Shown one piece after another: positions 57,230 to 58,545 of a stretch of DNA of 58,545 nt (positions within the stretch are counted from its first letter, which is position 1; each line of letters begins with the position of its first letter). Both the position numbers and the translations under genes were made by a program. The stretch is taken from positions 1-58,545 of the forward strand of contig CABXUO010000004.1 of the NCBI GenBank assembly GCA_902515455.1, in the 5' to 3' direction. The notes under the pieces are model-generated. The model saw only the letters and a list, made by a program, of their open reading frames with translations. It did not search any database and was not told the DNA's origin. The DNA comes from an uncultured SAR86 cluster bacterium (GTDB taxonomy: Bacteria; Pseudomonadota; Gammaproteobacteria; Magnimaribacterales; D2472).

Positions 57230-58032
57230 TCATTGAACTTACAGATTTCTTCAATAATCCAAGTTTAATTGAGATTGGCTGGTTTAGAATTCAATATTAT
57301 GCTGTCACATGGATCCTATCAGCGATTTTTATTTTTCAGTATTTAAAAAACCATCAAATCATCAAAGAGTTAAAACTAACTTCCGATCAAGTCAATGATA
57401 TTGTATTTTTGTATGGATTAATATTTGGTGCCATGCTGGGCGGAAGATTTGGTTACATGTTTTTCTATGGCTTGGATCAATTAGCATCAAACCCACTGAG
57501 TTTATTTTTTATATGGGAAGGGGGCTTAAGTTTTCATGGTGGTTTGATTGGAGTTATTTTGAGTTTGTATGTCTATTGCTATCAATACAAGATATCTTTT
57601 CTTAGACTTGCAGATTCTATATGTCTTGCCATGCCAATTGGTCTTGGCTTGGTAAGAATTGGAAACTTTATGAATGGAGAGCTTTTTGGAAGGCCTACTG
57701 ATGGAACTTGGGGATTTATTTTTCCAACAGATCCATATGGCTTTACAAGACATCCATCGCAACTCTATGAAGCATTTTTTGAGGGTGTATTTCTCTTTAT
57801 TTTGCTTATGTTTGTTAATCTTAAAAATAATAAGCATGGGGTTATCAGTGGAACCTTCTTGCTGGGTTATGGAGCAATAAGATTTTTTGTAGAATACTTT
57901 AGGCAACCTGATTCTCACATGGGTTTTGTTGCATTACAATTAAGCATGGGTCAGCTTCTTAGCATCCCCATGGCAATTATTGGGCTCTTACTTTTGATGA
58001 AATCTTTAAAGAAAAATGAAGCAATATCTTGA
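57226..58032 (+). CDS. lgt: Prolipoprotein diacylglyceryl transferase
   Basis: IGWFRIQYYAVTWIL, GGRFGYMFFYGL, WEGGLSFHGGLIG, RIGNFMNGELFGRPTDGTWGFIFP, RHPSQLYEAF. Confidence 0.97.
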   Translation: MIIELTDFFNNPSLIEIGWFRIQYYAVTWILSAIFIFQYLKNHQIIKELKLTSDQVNDIVFLYGLIFGAMLGGRFGYMFFYGLDQLASNPLSLFFIWEGGLSFHGGLIGVILSLYVYCYQYKISFLRLADSICLAMPIGLGLVRIGNFMNGELFGRPTDGTWGFIFPTDPYGFTRHPSQLYEAFFEGVFLFILLMFVNLKNNKHGVISGTFLLGYGAIRFFVEYFRQPDSHMGFVALQLSMGQLLSIPMAIIGLLLLMKSLKKNEAIS

Positions 58033-58545
58033 TCTATTAGACTACATACTTAAAAACGGTGAGGATCGAGGAGATAGAACTGGAACGGGCGTAATTTCCT
58101 CTTTTGGACATCAAATCCGTTTTGATCTTAAAGATGGATTCCCTGCGGTTACAACTAAATCACTTGCCTGGAAAGGAGTGGTTTCAGAATTATTATGGTT
58201 TCTTGAAGGCTCAGATGATGAGCGTAGATTAGCTGAAATTAGATTTGAAAAAGATCGGACTGAACTGACTGATTTAAGTAAATTTTCCACCATCTGGACC
58301 GATAATGCTGACAATCAAGGAATTGATCTTGGTTATGAAAATAATGATATTACAAAAAAACTTGGTCCAGTATATGGAGTTCAATGGAGAAATTGGGGCG
58401 GCGTTGATCAGATTAAAAAATTAATAAATGGTATTAAATCTAATCCCTATGGAAGAAGGCACATTTTGAGTGCATGGAACGTCGAGCAACTTGATTATAT
58501 GGCGCTACCCCCCATGTCATGTCATGTCACAATTCTATGTTTCTG
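58016..58545 (+). CDS. thyA: Thymidylate synthase, 3' truncated by window edge, with apparent +1 frameshift near the end
   Basis: Hand translation from ATG 58016: MKQYLDLLDYILKNGEDRGDRTGTGVISSFGHQIRFDLKDGFPAVTTKSLAWKGVVSELLWFLEGS...LGPVYGVQWRNWGG...NPYGRRHILSAWNVEQLDYMALPP, then out of frame. Confidence 0.95.
   Translation, partial: MKQYLDLLDYILKNGEDRGDRTGTGVISSFGHQIRFDLKDGFPAVTTKSLAWKGVVSELLWFLEGSDDERRLAEIRFEKDRTELTDLSKFSTIWTDNADNQGIDLGYENNDITKKLGPVYGVQWRNWGGVDQIKKLINGIKSNPYGRRHILSAWNVEQLDYMALPPMSCHVTILCF

Noticed and set aside
1-58545. CRISPR, restriction-modification, toxin-antitoxin, prophage or biosynthetic gene clusters
   Set aside because: None recognised; the window is mainly core metabolism and information processing.

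Overview
This window is a gene-dense, AT-rich bacterial chromosome segment. Gene content and order (surA-pdxA-rsmA-apaH, rph-pyrE, gmk-rpoZ-spoT, glnA-ntrB-ntrC, rppH...lgt-thyA) point to a streamlined gammaproteobacterium. A SAR86-like marine lineage is my best guess, but I could not test it. Most of the window is housekeeping: folate, pyrimidine, nitrogen regulation, stringent response, ubiquinone, a pyrophosphatase pump and a Fur-regulated iron ABC transporter. There is one tRNA (Phe). I saw no rRNA, CRISPR array, phage, transposase or defence island.

The observations most worth following up are:
(1) A lipoprotein GH106-like (alpha-L-rhamnosidase-like) gene whose two halves appear in circularly permuted order.
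(2) A one-unit, 112-bp-offset tandem duplication at the yqiB/yqiA junction that creates a 39-aa mini-ORF.
(3) A paired amidohydrolase operon in which one partner has lost every recognisable metal ligand.
(4) A eukaryote-type glutamine synthetase (GSII) in the classical glnA-ntrBC position, with a sigma54 promoter and an NtrC-like palindrome.
(5) Homopolymer frameshifts in yicC (A8) and thyA (C6).

I did not find a convincing new multi-gene system. The permuted GH106-like enzyme is the strongest candidate for something undescribed.
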